Below, in pieces: positions 19,801 to 31,250 of a DNA stretch of 64,000 bases; the stretch's first letter is position 1; each line of letters starts with the position of its first letter. The stretch is from Urechis unicinctus. Its lineage: Eukaryota > Annelida > Polychaeta > Xenopneusta > Urechidae. Below the pieces are notes generated by a model. That model saw only the letters and a list, made by a program, of their open reading frames with translations, was not told the DNA's origin and did no database searches. A program made the translations under genes and the position numbers. The stretch spans positions 25,282,853 through 25,346,852 of the forward strand of contig CM067345.1 in NCBI GenBank assembly GCA_034190875.2, in the 5' to 3' direction.

Positions 19801-22324
19801 AATTCATTGGACCCAGGCTAGTAGCAGATTAACCCTGTGTAATCCTCACTGCTATGCCATACCTGGTTGTTGACTGTTTAGAGAATATGGTTAATGATTG
19901 GTGAGTGAAGCTTTGCTAAAGAAAGATGGTCACCAGGTGGAGGATTGTCCATGTTTATTCACATGTGACTTCCAATATGTACCTGTGACTGGATGATGGA
20001 TATATTAAAATGGGAAACGTCACAGTCTGCATGCTCTGTTCTCAATGTTTGATCAAAGTATGCATGTAATGATTTGTAATCCATTCAAACATTCATTGAT
20101 ATGGCTGAGCTTGCTGTATTCACCTGACAGACGACTCAGCGAGAGAGACTTTCTATTTGGCACACAGTCAGATGTGAATGTTGGAACTGCCTCTTGGCTA
20201 TTTTGTTACTTGTCCCAATTAGGTTTTTAGCCAATAAACATCCAGTGAAACAGAATAGGATTTGAATCAAGGTGTTGAAGGCTATTGTTAGTGATATATT
20301 ATAGTTGTGATGCCAATTCACTTGTTTATTACTATACTGCTACCAGTGTTTTGATCCTTGCAGCATTTATGCTTGCAGTCTAAGATACGTGAGCTGGAGG
20401 AGAGACTAAGAGAAGAAAGGCATTACCGCAAGATGATGCAGGACAAAGCAGCTGAGGTATGGCACTGCTCTGAGTCAGACTCAATCTGTTTACCTTGAGG
20501 AATGACAGAAGGAATATATTAATACTTATGAGTTTTGATGATATTTATATCGGTTTGGATTGTATGAAATGGTATCTGTAAAAGGACTTTTAGTAAAACA
20601 ATATCCCAAATGTTGTGCAGTTGGAATCAAGTGCAGAAGCCAATCGTATTCTCCTGCAGGCCACGGGAGCAAGTCGGGTGCCAGCCACGACAAAGAAGAC
20701 CAAACGTAAGAAGAAGCGCCCTGCAGCGCATCCCAACTCCGGGGGACTTATCAATGGGTACAGCAAGAAACGACCTCACTCTGGTCGCAAGCAGCCTGGG
20801 ATGGAACCCTCTGAACACTATAAACTCAACCTAGCTGATATACCATTCATTTCTGGCAAGGTTTGGACATATGTACTATGGTGTAATGTGACATACTATA
20901 TTGTATTTGATCAATACTGCATAAGAATTGTTTATCCCATACTAAAAACCTCTTGGCAACAACAACACATATTGATTCTTTGACGTTGTTGCTGGAATCA
21001 TTTCAAGTTGACCTCTCATCATTTTACCTTTGCAGTCAACTGGGCCCAGTCATTCATTGCCGGCTAACTTCCAGGAGGTGCTAGCCATCATGAAGAACCA
21101 CAACACTAAACTGTGTACTAGTCCACGCAGTCACACCCGCAACTACTACCGCTTTGTCTCCCCTGCTGCAACATCCACTCAGCCAAGCTCCAAGCTGAGT
21201 CTGACTGACCGCTGTGAGCTGGCACACCTGTTGATGCAGTTACAGGAGGAGTTTGCTCAGCTCACCAGGTGTGTCTCCCAGCTCTTCTCTTTAGTTGCCT
21301 TATGACATCAAGGTCTAATTTGTTCTATTCGTGGTTTACCGGAAATCTAGCCCATTCACCTGTGTTTCCCTTTCACGCTGGGAAAGTTCGGTGTTCAATT
21401 AGTTTTTCCAAACTTCCCACTGTAGGACAGAAGGTTGCAAGCAGCAGTACCTCTCTTGTAATTGTATAGTTTATTTATGACATAAATGACTCATTTATAG
21501 AAAGTCCCTTGTTGCATTACGGTTTGGGCATGTGGTCTGACAATATATCCTTGGTGCATATTGGATATTAATGGTAGTTCTTAATGGTTCTGTGTTTTTC
21601 TTGTTGGTTTCTCTGTAAAGAGGGTTGGGCCTTGTCAAGATGTTTGTAGGTGTAGTTTGTGGGTGGGCACCACATAAGATGAAAAATTCCTTCGGCTGAA
21701 ATATTACTGGTAGAAGCACTTGCCAATGAATGACAAATGTTTTGAGGAATCCTAGGTTTCAATAATCCAATGAACCTATTGCTCAGTCCCTTTATCTGTG
21801 TCTATTTCAAGTGAACATGAGGAGTTGAGTCGACAAATCCATGAGTCCTCTGACCTACGTCTCAAAGATGACCTCGAACGGGAGCTTGATGCCATTGTCA
21901 CTAAGATGGAAGCGAAGGGCAACCAAATAGCACGTCTACGAAGGCACCAGGAAACGGTAAATTGATCATATACCCCTCTTAATTATAGTCATTGTGAGGA
22001 TGAGTAGATATAATACGCTATCATGATGTTCTGCGTTTGGATTATTTTCTTTCACAGTTGTCTTCCAAGAGAAAGAAATTGAAGTTGACTGGAGGAACAG
22101 CATCTAGTGGATACTCAACTGCACATTCCATCCCTGCTGGTCATGATTCCTCTGACAGTGGGGAAGTTCAAGTAACAACCACTGTGCGCACTAAGGGAAA
22201 GTCAGCCAGCCCTATAACCATCAAATCAGGAGCGTTCAGCAAGGCACAAGCCAGTCTCAATGTCTATAAGGATCTCAAAAAGATTCAAACTACTTTGAGA
22301 AAGGATGATGTATCATGGGATTAA
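16870..22324 (+). CDS. CEP57: CEP57-family centrosomal protein (9 exons, complete)
   Basis: Exons: 16870-16941, 17421-17640, 18814-19101, 19333-19574, 20379-20456, 20621-20860, 21036-21268, 21812-21956, 22058-22324. They total 1785 nt (594 aa) and all phases agree. Family blocks include MSALRSLQEKIRHLELER (about residues 100-117), the coiled coil to about residue 300, a basic KKTKRKKKRP run (325-334), LADIPFISGK plus STGPSH across the exon 6/7 junction, and the C-terminal KDLKKIQTTLRKDDVSWD. In vertebrates the N-terminal half gives centrosome targeting and self-association, and the C-terminal half binds microtubules; CEP57 works with CEP63/CEP152 in pericentriolar organisation. It cannot be told from CEP57L1 here and may represent the single pre-duplication gene. 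The Met at 16870 has purine -3 and G +4. Exon 1 is the least certain exon because it has no family similarity. Confidence 0.93.
17659..17966. mobile_element. 308-bp MITE-like element with perfect 16-bp TIRs in CEP57 intron 2
   Basis: CCAGAGGGTTAGCCAG at 17659-17674 is matched exactly in reverse complement at 17951-17966. Flanks TGGAGG and CGGAGG are a possible imperfect target duplication. There is no coding sequence inside. Confidence 0.6.
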
Positions 22325-22459
22325 GTTGTTTGTAAAGTCTGTGATAAATGACTTCAATCTGAGACCAGGACGTTTTCTTCATGTGTGGGATGGAATCTTA
22401 AAAACTGTAAACCAGATTTTTTTAAACAATTCTGCAGGTCATGAATTTTAGTTAATCTC

Positions 22460-22465
22460 AATAAA
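22460..22465 (+). terminator. CEP57 polyadenylation signal
   Basis: AATAAA lies 136 nt after the stop codon. A second AATAAA at 22699-22704 could be an alternative distal site. Confidence 0.55.
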
Positions 22466-22705
22466 GGAAGAAACTCGTTTAGCTGTGTAGTATCCAGCCG
22501 TGTGTATATGGTGCCTATCATCTCATTATTTAACTCATTTTATCAATAATGGGTCAACCTGTATTTTAATGTCACTTGTATCAATATCATATCTTCTGCT
22601 GTTGTGTTTTGTAGCCTGCACTCATTTTATTCTCTGCTTGGAAATCACCTTCTTGTTATTGGTATATTTATAAGTAATGTTGTTGATTCTCATTGAAAAA
22701 TAAAG

Positions 22706-23966
22706 ATGAACAAAGTGTCTTCGCTTTTGTTTCAGAAACATTAAATTTGTTGGTGACAATATATGCAAATGCTTGCAGATGATGATGTTCGAAAGGTTAT
22801 GTAGGCGATGTTTGGAATAAACTGAACAGGCCTCAAACAAACCAACTAAGACCAAGGTACTTGACTTCTATTGTGAAATGAAAATATATGTTTATGATCA
22901 GAAAGCATCAGTACTAATGATCCTATGAACAGCACTTTGGTGCATTGTAATGTGTGTAACAAACTCAATTATTTACTCAGCAACCTGGAAGAATATTTCG
23001 CAATTGAATAATATCATACTGTTCTGGTAGCTTTGTAACCTCATCTGGGAAGAACATTCATGCTTAAACACTACTAAACAAGAGGTACATGGGGGGGACT
23101 AGACTAACTCGGATCATATTTCTTTGATCATTATCATCATGATAATCACCCAGGTTATATTCATAATTGTCCGTATCCTACTAGTCGTCATTATCATAAA
23201 TCATCATCATGATCATTGTCTTCTTGATAACCATGTTCATCATCAAAATTCTCATCATCATTATGATTATCATCATAAACAACATCTACATCATACTCAT
23301 TGTCATCATTATACTATCATCATTGTCATTATCATGATATATACCATCATCATTGTCTTCTTAATCTCCATTTACAAAATCAGTGAGGTGGTAATGCCAA
23401 ACGCAGTAAAGTTGGGTTATACTGAACATTATCATACTTAATTACTCGAACTTAGGTTGAAAGAAGGGTTTTATCCTTCACACCAACTACTTGTCCTTTA
23501 AAACAAACGTTAGCTTAAAATAGGTAAGACGTTGTGACACTGTAGTAGCACGTTTTCCTGGCATGAGAGAGGCTGGTGTTCAAATCCCGCCCATATGTTT
23601 TCAATTCATTCACCATTTCCTGCCACCACTTTCCTTTGAGCTTTGTTATGAGAAAACTACAACGAATTTACCACTACATATAGTTAGTTATTTGTTCAGA
23701 ATATAATGGGCTACCCTCGATTGAAAACTTTGCTACGATACGCCCATTAACGACGGAGATACGGTACGCTAATTTCCGATTTCACTTCCACTGGAACACT
23801 AATTGTAAAATTCGATTTGTGCCGTCTATGACAACAACTGACCCAATTTTTATTACTATTGAATCGATAGACCGAAATTTCAATGAAAATTGTCACTTTT
23901 AAATGTTCTCTTTAACACATCGCGCTTGGAAAAAGACGAACATTTTCATCAAACATGTCAATCATT
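22706..23966. other. Downstream flank of CEP57, no gene seen
   Basis: AT-rich DNA. About 23120-23370 is a diffuse ATC/ATT (CATCAT) simple-sequence tract whose His/Ile-rich open frame is an artefact. About 23563-23600 contains GGTGTTCAAATCCCGCC, similar to a tRNA T-arm / B box, but no cloverleaf could be drawn around it. Confidence 0.4.
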
Positions 23967-24192
23967 CGACTAGGTCTGTGTGATAAGTATTTCAATCAAT
24001 CAACCATTTTTGTAAGATAAGCCTTTCAATCAATCGACAATGTCTGTGAGACAACAATTTCAATCAATCGACCATGTCTGTGATTTACGGATTTCAATCA
24101 ATCGACCATGTCTGAGAGATAAGCATTACAATCAATCAAACATATCTGTGAGATAAGCATTTCGATCAATTGACCATGTCTGTGAGACAATG
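23967..24192. repeat. 34-bp tandem repeat, 6.6 copies
   Basis: Imperfect head-to-tail units of 34 bp with the core CGACCATGTCTGTGAGA and ending TTTCAATCAAT. Units diverge by several bases from one another, so the array is not recent. Confidence 0.85.
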
Positions 24193-24666
24193 ATGAATCT
24201 AGCAACATAGCGATGGTCAGTTAGTCATTGTGAGGAGCTTTGAAACATCGTTAAACACAGTTGCTTATGCTATGTGATGACCTCAGATATGGTCAACGTG
24301 TTGACGATTTCGTCACCCTCGGTTCATAATGCCGATGAAAAGAGTTTCATGGAACACAACAGAGCATAGGCACTCAAGTGATAAAATACTCCTTTCTCTT
24401 GATAATATATCGAGTCTTTGAAGTCTCGATTGGATGTGCTTCGTAGACTGGTAGACAAACGTGAATAGTTGAATAACATACGAAATAAAAGTACCATTCT
24501 ATCCCAAGAATGGATTTGAAACTTTTAGCAATCACAGTTTAACGAATTTTCATTACCATCGCACGTTTATTGATGATTTTACAAGCGATCAAATTTATTC
24601 AGGAAATCATGCTGTTCGGGGCCATGATAGATTGACAATGATTTGTCTGACTCAAGAAAATATTAC

Positions 24667-25200
24667 TGTGGCGTACCGGTGAGGTCAGCAGAGTTCTGTG
24701 GCGACCTCTGTACAGCGCTATGTATAGTGACACCTGCTGTACTTCCAGCTTACTTTGTGAGAATCCTAAAGATAAATTGTATTTAGTTATGTGCTCAGCA
24801 TTGAATGGGCATCAGTTGAGTGAAAATCAATTAACAGTACGACCATTTGCAACAGTTGTTTCAACTGAAAGGTTTAATAAACTGGGAAATATATACAGGG
24901 TGATCTATTAATCGAAGCATAATAGTATGAGCCCAGAGTGGTGTTGTTTCCTTCGTCAAGAGGCCGTGACGACCAGGACTTTAATAGTAGAAGGCAGCTC
25001 TTCTTTTGTTTGGCAAGAGGGCAAAATATCGAGCGTTTAGACCTATTGTAATGGCTTCTTGCCTGCCTTTATACTTGAGAGAGAATCACACAACTTCGCT
25101 GCACGATGTCTACTGAGCAACTGCCGTTTTAATGTCTCATTACAAATGCCCCGGTGGTAACGTACAACTCGCTAGGGGAAGCATAATGAACGTTATGACA
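24667..25200 (-). mobile_element. Probable 3' LTR of the Gypsy-type element
   Basis: Read on the minus strand, a purine tract (AAGGGGAGATG) is followed at once by TGTCATAACG at 25200, the usual junction between polypurine tract and 3' LTR. The far end is set by a plus-strand TG near 24667 and is approximate. The LTR lies just downstream of the pol relic in the same orientation. Confidence 0.45.
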
Positions 25201-25303
25201 CATCTCCCCTTATTAAATGAACATAGAAGAAAAAAAGTAATACTTAATCATCAGTCCCGTAATGTCAGTCCAAGTCACTAAAGTGTACAAGGTAAATTAT
25301 GAG

Positions 25304-27066
25304 TCACATCACACAATCGCGATATTTGTCAGGGAGCCGATGCTGGCGCTGGGGGCGTTGCTGTAGCGGAGGGGTTATGACTGAAGAAGCTGCCATTGCA
25401 CCAGAGGCTTCCTGAGATTGAAGAGGTGGTTGCACGTCACTTCTATCATCACCAAAATCATCTCGAATATAATCATACGCACGATATTGCTGTTGGAGAG
25501 TTGTCTCGTGGGAGTGATCAGCAAAAGGTAAGCTCAACAACTGGCGACGGTTGCGACGCAAATCATGACCACCGCAACTCACTATGTATGAACGCGGTGC
25601 CTTGTCAGCTGCTTTGACAACAGCTGGTAGCCATTTACCATTCCGTTGCACTCGCACTTTGTCTCCAGGTGAAAGAGGTGACAACGGCTTGGTATCTTTG
25701 TCGTACCTGGCTTTTTGCTCTGACTGCCGCTGTAACAGTAATGGACGAGGATCAACCAGCGACGGCTTGAACGCTGAGAAGAAACAGGTAGTTTGCCTCT
25801 CAGTTGGCGACCCATTAGCATTTGGGCAGGAGGGCACGGGAGACCGAGACCGGTGAAAGTCTGTACTGCAGCAGGGCTGTTTAGGGGTGTTGTCCAGACA
25901 TAGTTGCTAAATCCAACAGGCGATTCATGGTCTGAACAGTTCTTTCTGCTTGTCCGTTTGACTGTGGGTAAGCTGGGATCGAAGTAGGCAAAGAAACTCC
26001 GCCTCTGACAGCTCCGCACTGTTTACTACTTTCGATCTCTCACATCCGAGCTGTAGAGGCGAAGCGCCGCCTGCTAGATTTACGAGCTTCCGAAGTCAAA
26101 ACGACCGATGAACTCGCTAAAAACTTACCAAAGCCCTCCAAGTAAAAAAAATTGTGACAAAATGCAAGATTATATCACAAAATGACACGAGGACTGTTTC
26201 TATTACTACAGTTTTGTCTAATTGTTCTGTTTGAGCACTAAAATACGGCACATCATGAAACATTGTTCAAAAACTCAACATGGCCGACTCCCACAATGCA
26301 ACATAATGGAGTTAATACTCGTTAATACGCTATGATATTGCTCATGTTTTCGATTCGCGCGGTAGCCATGTTGGACAACAATTTTAAAATTGTGTTGGAT
26401 TTCGTCGATTCTGTGGATATAGGAGTATGACTCTAAGGCAAGATTGATGGTAAGATATTTATGGATATGAAAATCTATGTTTTTTAAACTGTCCCTTTGT
26501 CTGCATTGCGAGAAGGAGCAAATTTGCTTATAATGCTCAGATTCTGCCATACGGACCCTCGCCCCTAAGGTGTGATCAGATCATCAAAACACCAGGGGCG
26601 AGTTGCCTTGCCTAGGCTCGAAGTGGATAGCTGTATGTCCCATTCTGCAGCAAACTGCTTGAATTCATTGCTTCAGAATGGCATGCTATCAGAGAATATT
26701 TCTTGTGGCACACCATGCCGAGCCATTATTGATTTGAGATGCATTATGACACATTTAGCGGTTTTACGTTCCAAAAGAGATATCTCAGGATACTTCGAGA
26801 AGAAGTCAACAACCACAAGATTTCCTTCCCCTGGAATGTCATAATGTCTGTTGCCAGTTTCTGCCAGGGACGCTCCGGAACTGTATGACACAGAAGAGGT
26901 TCTTTTTGCTGTGATGCATGGAGTGTCAAACACACATCACATCCGTTAACAGTCTGGGCAATGTCTTCACACATACCAGGCCAATAGAGGGCACAACGAC
27001 CATTATTTCCATATCTTCGGGAGCACCGGTGGAAGTGTGGTAACGTACAACTCGCTAGGGGAAGCA
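25304..27066 (-). pseudogene. Decayed Gypsy/Ty3-type pol: integrase region
   Basis: On the minus strand, from high to low coordinates, one sees a His/Cys zinc-binding part ending in Cys-Asp-Val-Cys (about 26950-27060), an integrase core with DFFSKYPEI-like and HGVPQEIFSD-like blocks (about 26690-26930), an AAEWDI block (about 26630-26670) and a C-terminal part with YDKDTKPLSPLSPGDKVRVQ (about 25640-25720). Several frameshifts and stops break the frame, and a 630-bp element is inserted after the AAEWDI block. The element cannot make an active integrase. gag, protease and reverse transcriptase are missing from the window. Confidence 0.85.
25985..26614 (-). mobile_element. Non-autonomous TIR element, copy B, nested in Gypsy integrase
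   Basis: Inverse copy of 9014-9662: it starts TAGGCAAAGAAACTCC and ends CGAGTTGCCTTGCCTA. It is flanked by GGATCGAAG (25976-25984) and GGCTCGAAG (26615-26623), a 9-bp target duplication with one mismatch. Removing it rejoins the conserved integrase block, which confirms the boundaries. A 9-bp duplication fits Mutator-like elements. Confidence 0.88.
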
Positions 27067-27165
27067 CACTCTCGCATACGTGTTGCATGAAATGTTTTCA
27101 AATTGCAAAATGAACCGACATTGACGAAATCGTCAACACGAGCTATTCCCCGCTTGATCTGACAG

Positions 27166-27394
27166 CAAACACCCAATATTGAGCATCATATTGGATACCA
27201 TCACAAAACAAATATCCATTGCTATACTCACAGTAAAAAATACGTACCTGGTATACCAGGTCACTGCCAAAAAAACCCGACCCATTGCTATACCTGTCTT
27301 CAAGAAATAATGACCCATTTGTGTGCCAAAATGCCCCAAAACCGACCCAAATTGGCGGCACATCCCCACTAACCTCCACATAGTGAGAACCCCC
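27166..27394 (+). repeat. Dispersed repeat, about 230 bp (second copy 37037-37269)
   Basis: Shares CACCCAATATTGAGCATCAT, CGACCCATTGCTATACCTG and CTAACCTCCACATAGTGAGA with 37037-37269, in the same order and orientation at roughly 85-90% identity by eye. No coding role is apparent. Confidence 0.85.
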
Positions 27395-27511
27395 ACGGGA
27401 TCAGCACGAGGGTAACTATAAAGTGTGATTGACTCGGTAAACTTGGCTTGCGACCATCGCTCTCAAGGGGCTCGATAATGATGCGATAACATTGACCTAC
27501 CGCAGTATTCC

Positions 27512-27766
<255 letters not shown>

Positions 27767-29064
27767 TACTAAGTCATCCATGTTATGCGTTAACCTTGTC
27801 AAATGATATCAGAATCGTTGAATGCGTGCTACGAATAATTATGTTTGGCGATCTTGTCACTGCGCATTATAAAACACCAATCTGTTGGTAATTAAGATCG
27901 CTGATTCCCTACAATAGGTCATCAAACGGATACCTGTACATGGGCCAATTGATAACCCCAAACGAGTCTGTATCACCATTTGGCTGTTGATTGTCGTAGG
28001 GAATGCAAAGGCCAGTGACCTGATAATCTATGACCCAGGTCATTTCCTGCAATAGAAATGATGTACTGTTTATTTGAAGGTCGTATATTATAGACTCGAT
28101 GGTACTTGAACTGTGAGTCGAGATAGTTGGCCATTGTTGTTTTAATGATTAATCTGGATAGCAAAGGGTAGCATTGAAATTAATAGAATCTTTCAAAATG
28201 TTTACCCCAACGAAAACGCGATAATTCACTCGGTTATTCGTCCTATCGATTTCACCTGTCCGATTAGTTCCCTAAATCGCAGCATCCATACTTTGATCAA
28301 ATGGCTCACTCAATTGAGTAGCGAATAAGTCTTCGTTGTTTTTTAACATTGATATCTCACATGTAGATAATCATACCCCGTCAAAGTCACGTGGAGCACG
28401 TTTTGGCAGTATGCCAACATATCTACGCAGCATATTTGTCTTCAAATTGCAAGGTGAGTACCATCTACCAGGAATAAGTCGAACAGATTATTATCAGTTC
28501 TAATATAAGGATTTATTTCCGATATTGTTCAAGACTAAGATGAAATCATAGGATTATTGAGAGAAAAAGTGTTGCAAAGTGGGCGCTGATTTGCTGATTT
28601 GTTGTTGTTACACACAACTTAACGTCAACGAATAATACGTTTATAACTAACTAACCACTCATTGTACAGGAAAGACTTTTGATAACAAATAACAAGCGGA
28701 ATTAAACCGATTCAAACAACTTCTATGCACGTATGACGTATACAGTCCGGTTTGGAGTTGATGATGGTGGGGCTACATGGAGAGCTCTCCACACCGTCAA
28801 TGTTTAATGGGAGCGATGTAATACGAATGTGTGATAAATAGTGATCACGTCGACGTAATTGGGAACATCAATCAACCATGACACTTCTCCACAGGTGCAA
28901 TCATTTGAATCGTATAAATATTTTAAATGAGGATGCATATTTTGCCGAAATAAATTAAGATGATGTAGTGATGAAAATGAACCGGTGTCCTGCCAACCGC
29001 GTTCAGACCAGTCTAAAAACGGCTAAGAGTCTCACTCAGGGTCCGCAGTCAACAATCCCATTGC
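27767..29064. other. Intergenic, 3' flank of the ABHD6-like gene
   Basis: AT-rich sequence without coding frames. The part next to 29064 is probably 3' UTR of the minus-strand lipase gene. No clear polyadenylation signal could be chosen. Confidence 0.35.
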
Positions 29065-31250
29065 TTAATAATATCGAGCTCTGAACTGCTTCAGTCGCTT
29101 GGCCAATACCCCGGGGCAGTCAAACGCTGGCAAGTGGCCGCATTCTTCGAGGATATCCAATTGCGGGCAGTTCGGGAGGGCGTTATGGAGGACCTCGGCG
29201 CCAGACACATGTATCACCTCATCTTGTCGACCCCAGATTACCTGTGTGGGACATTTGATGTCAACCACGTGCGTCATCAGCTCCTTAAACTGCTCCTCCA
29301 TATTAGTCGTGATCTCCTTGAATACTGTACATTAAACAAAATAACGTCGAATATTTGTTGGGGGGTACGAATGTGTAATGATTAGATGATGATATCGTAT
29401 GAACTATAACCTACATCTCCAGAAGAATTTTTCATTTGGTTGACGAAGTTGTAGGAATGCGTTCATCACCTTGAAAAAAATAGAATATCTAGTTGATATC
29501 ACACAGCAAAACAGGAATAGCTAATATCAACTGTGTGCAAATCTACTGTCACAACAAAAGAAAAAGGAGTCTAAAATAAAAAGACTTGTTACATAACCAT
29601 ACAAACAAAAGAGTTTGTACATACTGTCCCATTTGCAGTACAATCAAATGGGTTAAATATATACTATCTCACTGGCATTCTCAGACTTACCTGTCTGTTC
29701 ATGGGAATGAGGCTATTGTTGTAGCAACATAGTTGCAACATTTTCTGTACGCCTTCGACTGTGTCGGGTAGGAGATGACAGCGACCTGCTTGGAGTTCTT
29801 TGGTAAACTCAGTTTCTACTGGGGTAATCACTGTTACATCATTACCATTGATGATATCATTATCACGGCGATCATAATCGTCGTCGTCATTATCGTTGTC
29901 GCTGTCATCTTCATTATTATTATTATTTTTATTATCATAATCATATACTCTTCATCATAACTTGCATTATTATCAAAATTATGATCATCATAATTGACGC
30001 CGTCATAACCACCGTCATCATTATCATTGACGCCGTCATTACCACCGTAATCATTATCATTGACGTCGTGATTGGATCGTCGTCGTTATCACATCATTAG
30101 ATATGGACCTACTTGCGGGGCAGATCAGTGTGAGTATCGCCAGTTCTTCTGCATAGAGGGCGCCATAGAGACCAGCAATTGCACCACTCAAGGAAGTCCC
30201 GATCAAATGGAATGGTTGCTTGTTTAAACCAACCTCACCTGCGAACTTCAAATTATGAGGATGGATCATAATAAGCAACGAAATGTTACAGATAGATGTA
30301 AAATGTTTTAATTTTATAAGCTTGACTCGAATTTCATATTATATCAGTGGTTGTGCGAGATTGCGAGTTGCGTACTAGCTTAACTGAAATAACAATATTA
30401 TACCCACCGCGTGGACGAAATGAGCCAATCCTGGAATCGAAACATCAAAGTGGTCGTCTGGAATTTCTGTGGCACCGTGACCAGGTAAGTCCACCAGCAC
30501 GACATGCTGGTCTTTAAGGATGCCCTGTTAGTCACAAACAATAATGATGATTGAAAAACAAATCATTTGTTAAGAGCGCGAGGATGGGGTAGATAGGATT
30601 CTTCTAACGCCTTTGAATTTCTTTGGAATCATTTGTTGATGACCGAGGTTGATAAATTTGTTGATTGTACCAAAATATTCAAGAATTATATTGAGTTGAT
30701 TGGTTTGGAATGGCCAATACCGGTAGAAGTGTTAACCACATGTCCTTCCCTGCCGTAAAACCATGTAGTATGAGGATAGAGGGCGTTCCCTGTTTCCGTT
30801 TACCCTTTTCGACATAACAAACCTTCAACCCATTGACATCAACATACTTGATGCGCATGCCCAGCACGTAAAAGCCCAAGCTGCAATCAAGCAAGCACAA
30901 ATATTCACAGAAAGCATGATTTCAATGATACCCAGGAACCACCACATTGACGATGATTCATTTACTTGTTAAATAGTTCAATTCAGTGGAAAATGGCTTA
31001 TTATTAACCCTTGACGTGTTTATTTCACGCAGCATGATAATATTCTTTCAAACATCATTCTCAACATTTCACATTCGTAACACTACTAGCTATGAATAAC
31101 TCACTGTTGTAGATAAAATAGGGCTGCTGCGGGGTATCTTAGCCACATAAAAGCCACAGACAATACAGTTGTTGTAGTCATGACAGCAGCTGCTGGCATT
31201 GCCATATAGGCGGCTAAAGATGCCACTTCTATGAGAGCTTCTACTTCCAT
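29065..31250 (-). CDS. ABHD6-like monoacylglycerol lipase (7 exons, complete)
   Basis: Exons 5'->3' on the minus strand: 31250-31105, 30880-30721, 30524-30404, 30238-30113, 29818-29691, 29469-29415, 29324-29065. They total 996 nt (331 aa; human ABHD6 is 337) and all phases agree. The N-terminus has a hydrophobic membrane segment (about residues 10-45), as in ABHD6. The alpha/beta-hydrolase core follows: oxyanion HGF (88-90), DLPGHG, nucleophile Ser158 in GTSLS, Asp280 in WGRQDE and His309 in ECGH. ABHD6 is a membrane monoacylglycerol hydrolase that degrades 2-arachidonoylglycerol and lysophospholipids. The nucleophile elbow reads G-x-S-x-S instead of the usual G-x-S-x-G. The exon 3/4 junction is the least certain, because two donors lie six bases apart and only GTATAA keeps the frame. 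Confidence 0.92.

Noticed and set aside
20364..20378. Extension of CEP57 exon 5 to the upstream acceptor
   Set aside because: It adds five residues absent from the family alignment; the downstream acceptor gives a gap-free match.
25304..27066. A functional integrase gene
   Set aside because: Frameshifts, stops and a 630-bp insertion break it; only a relic remains.
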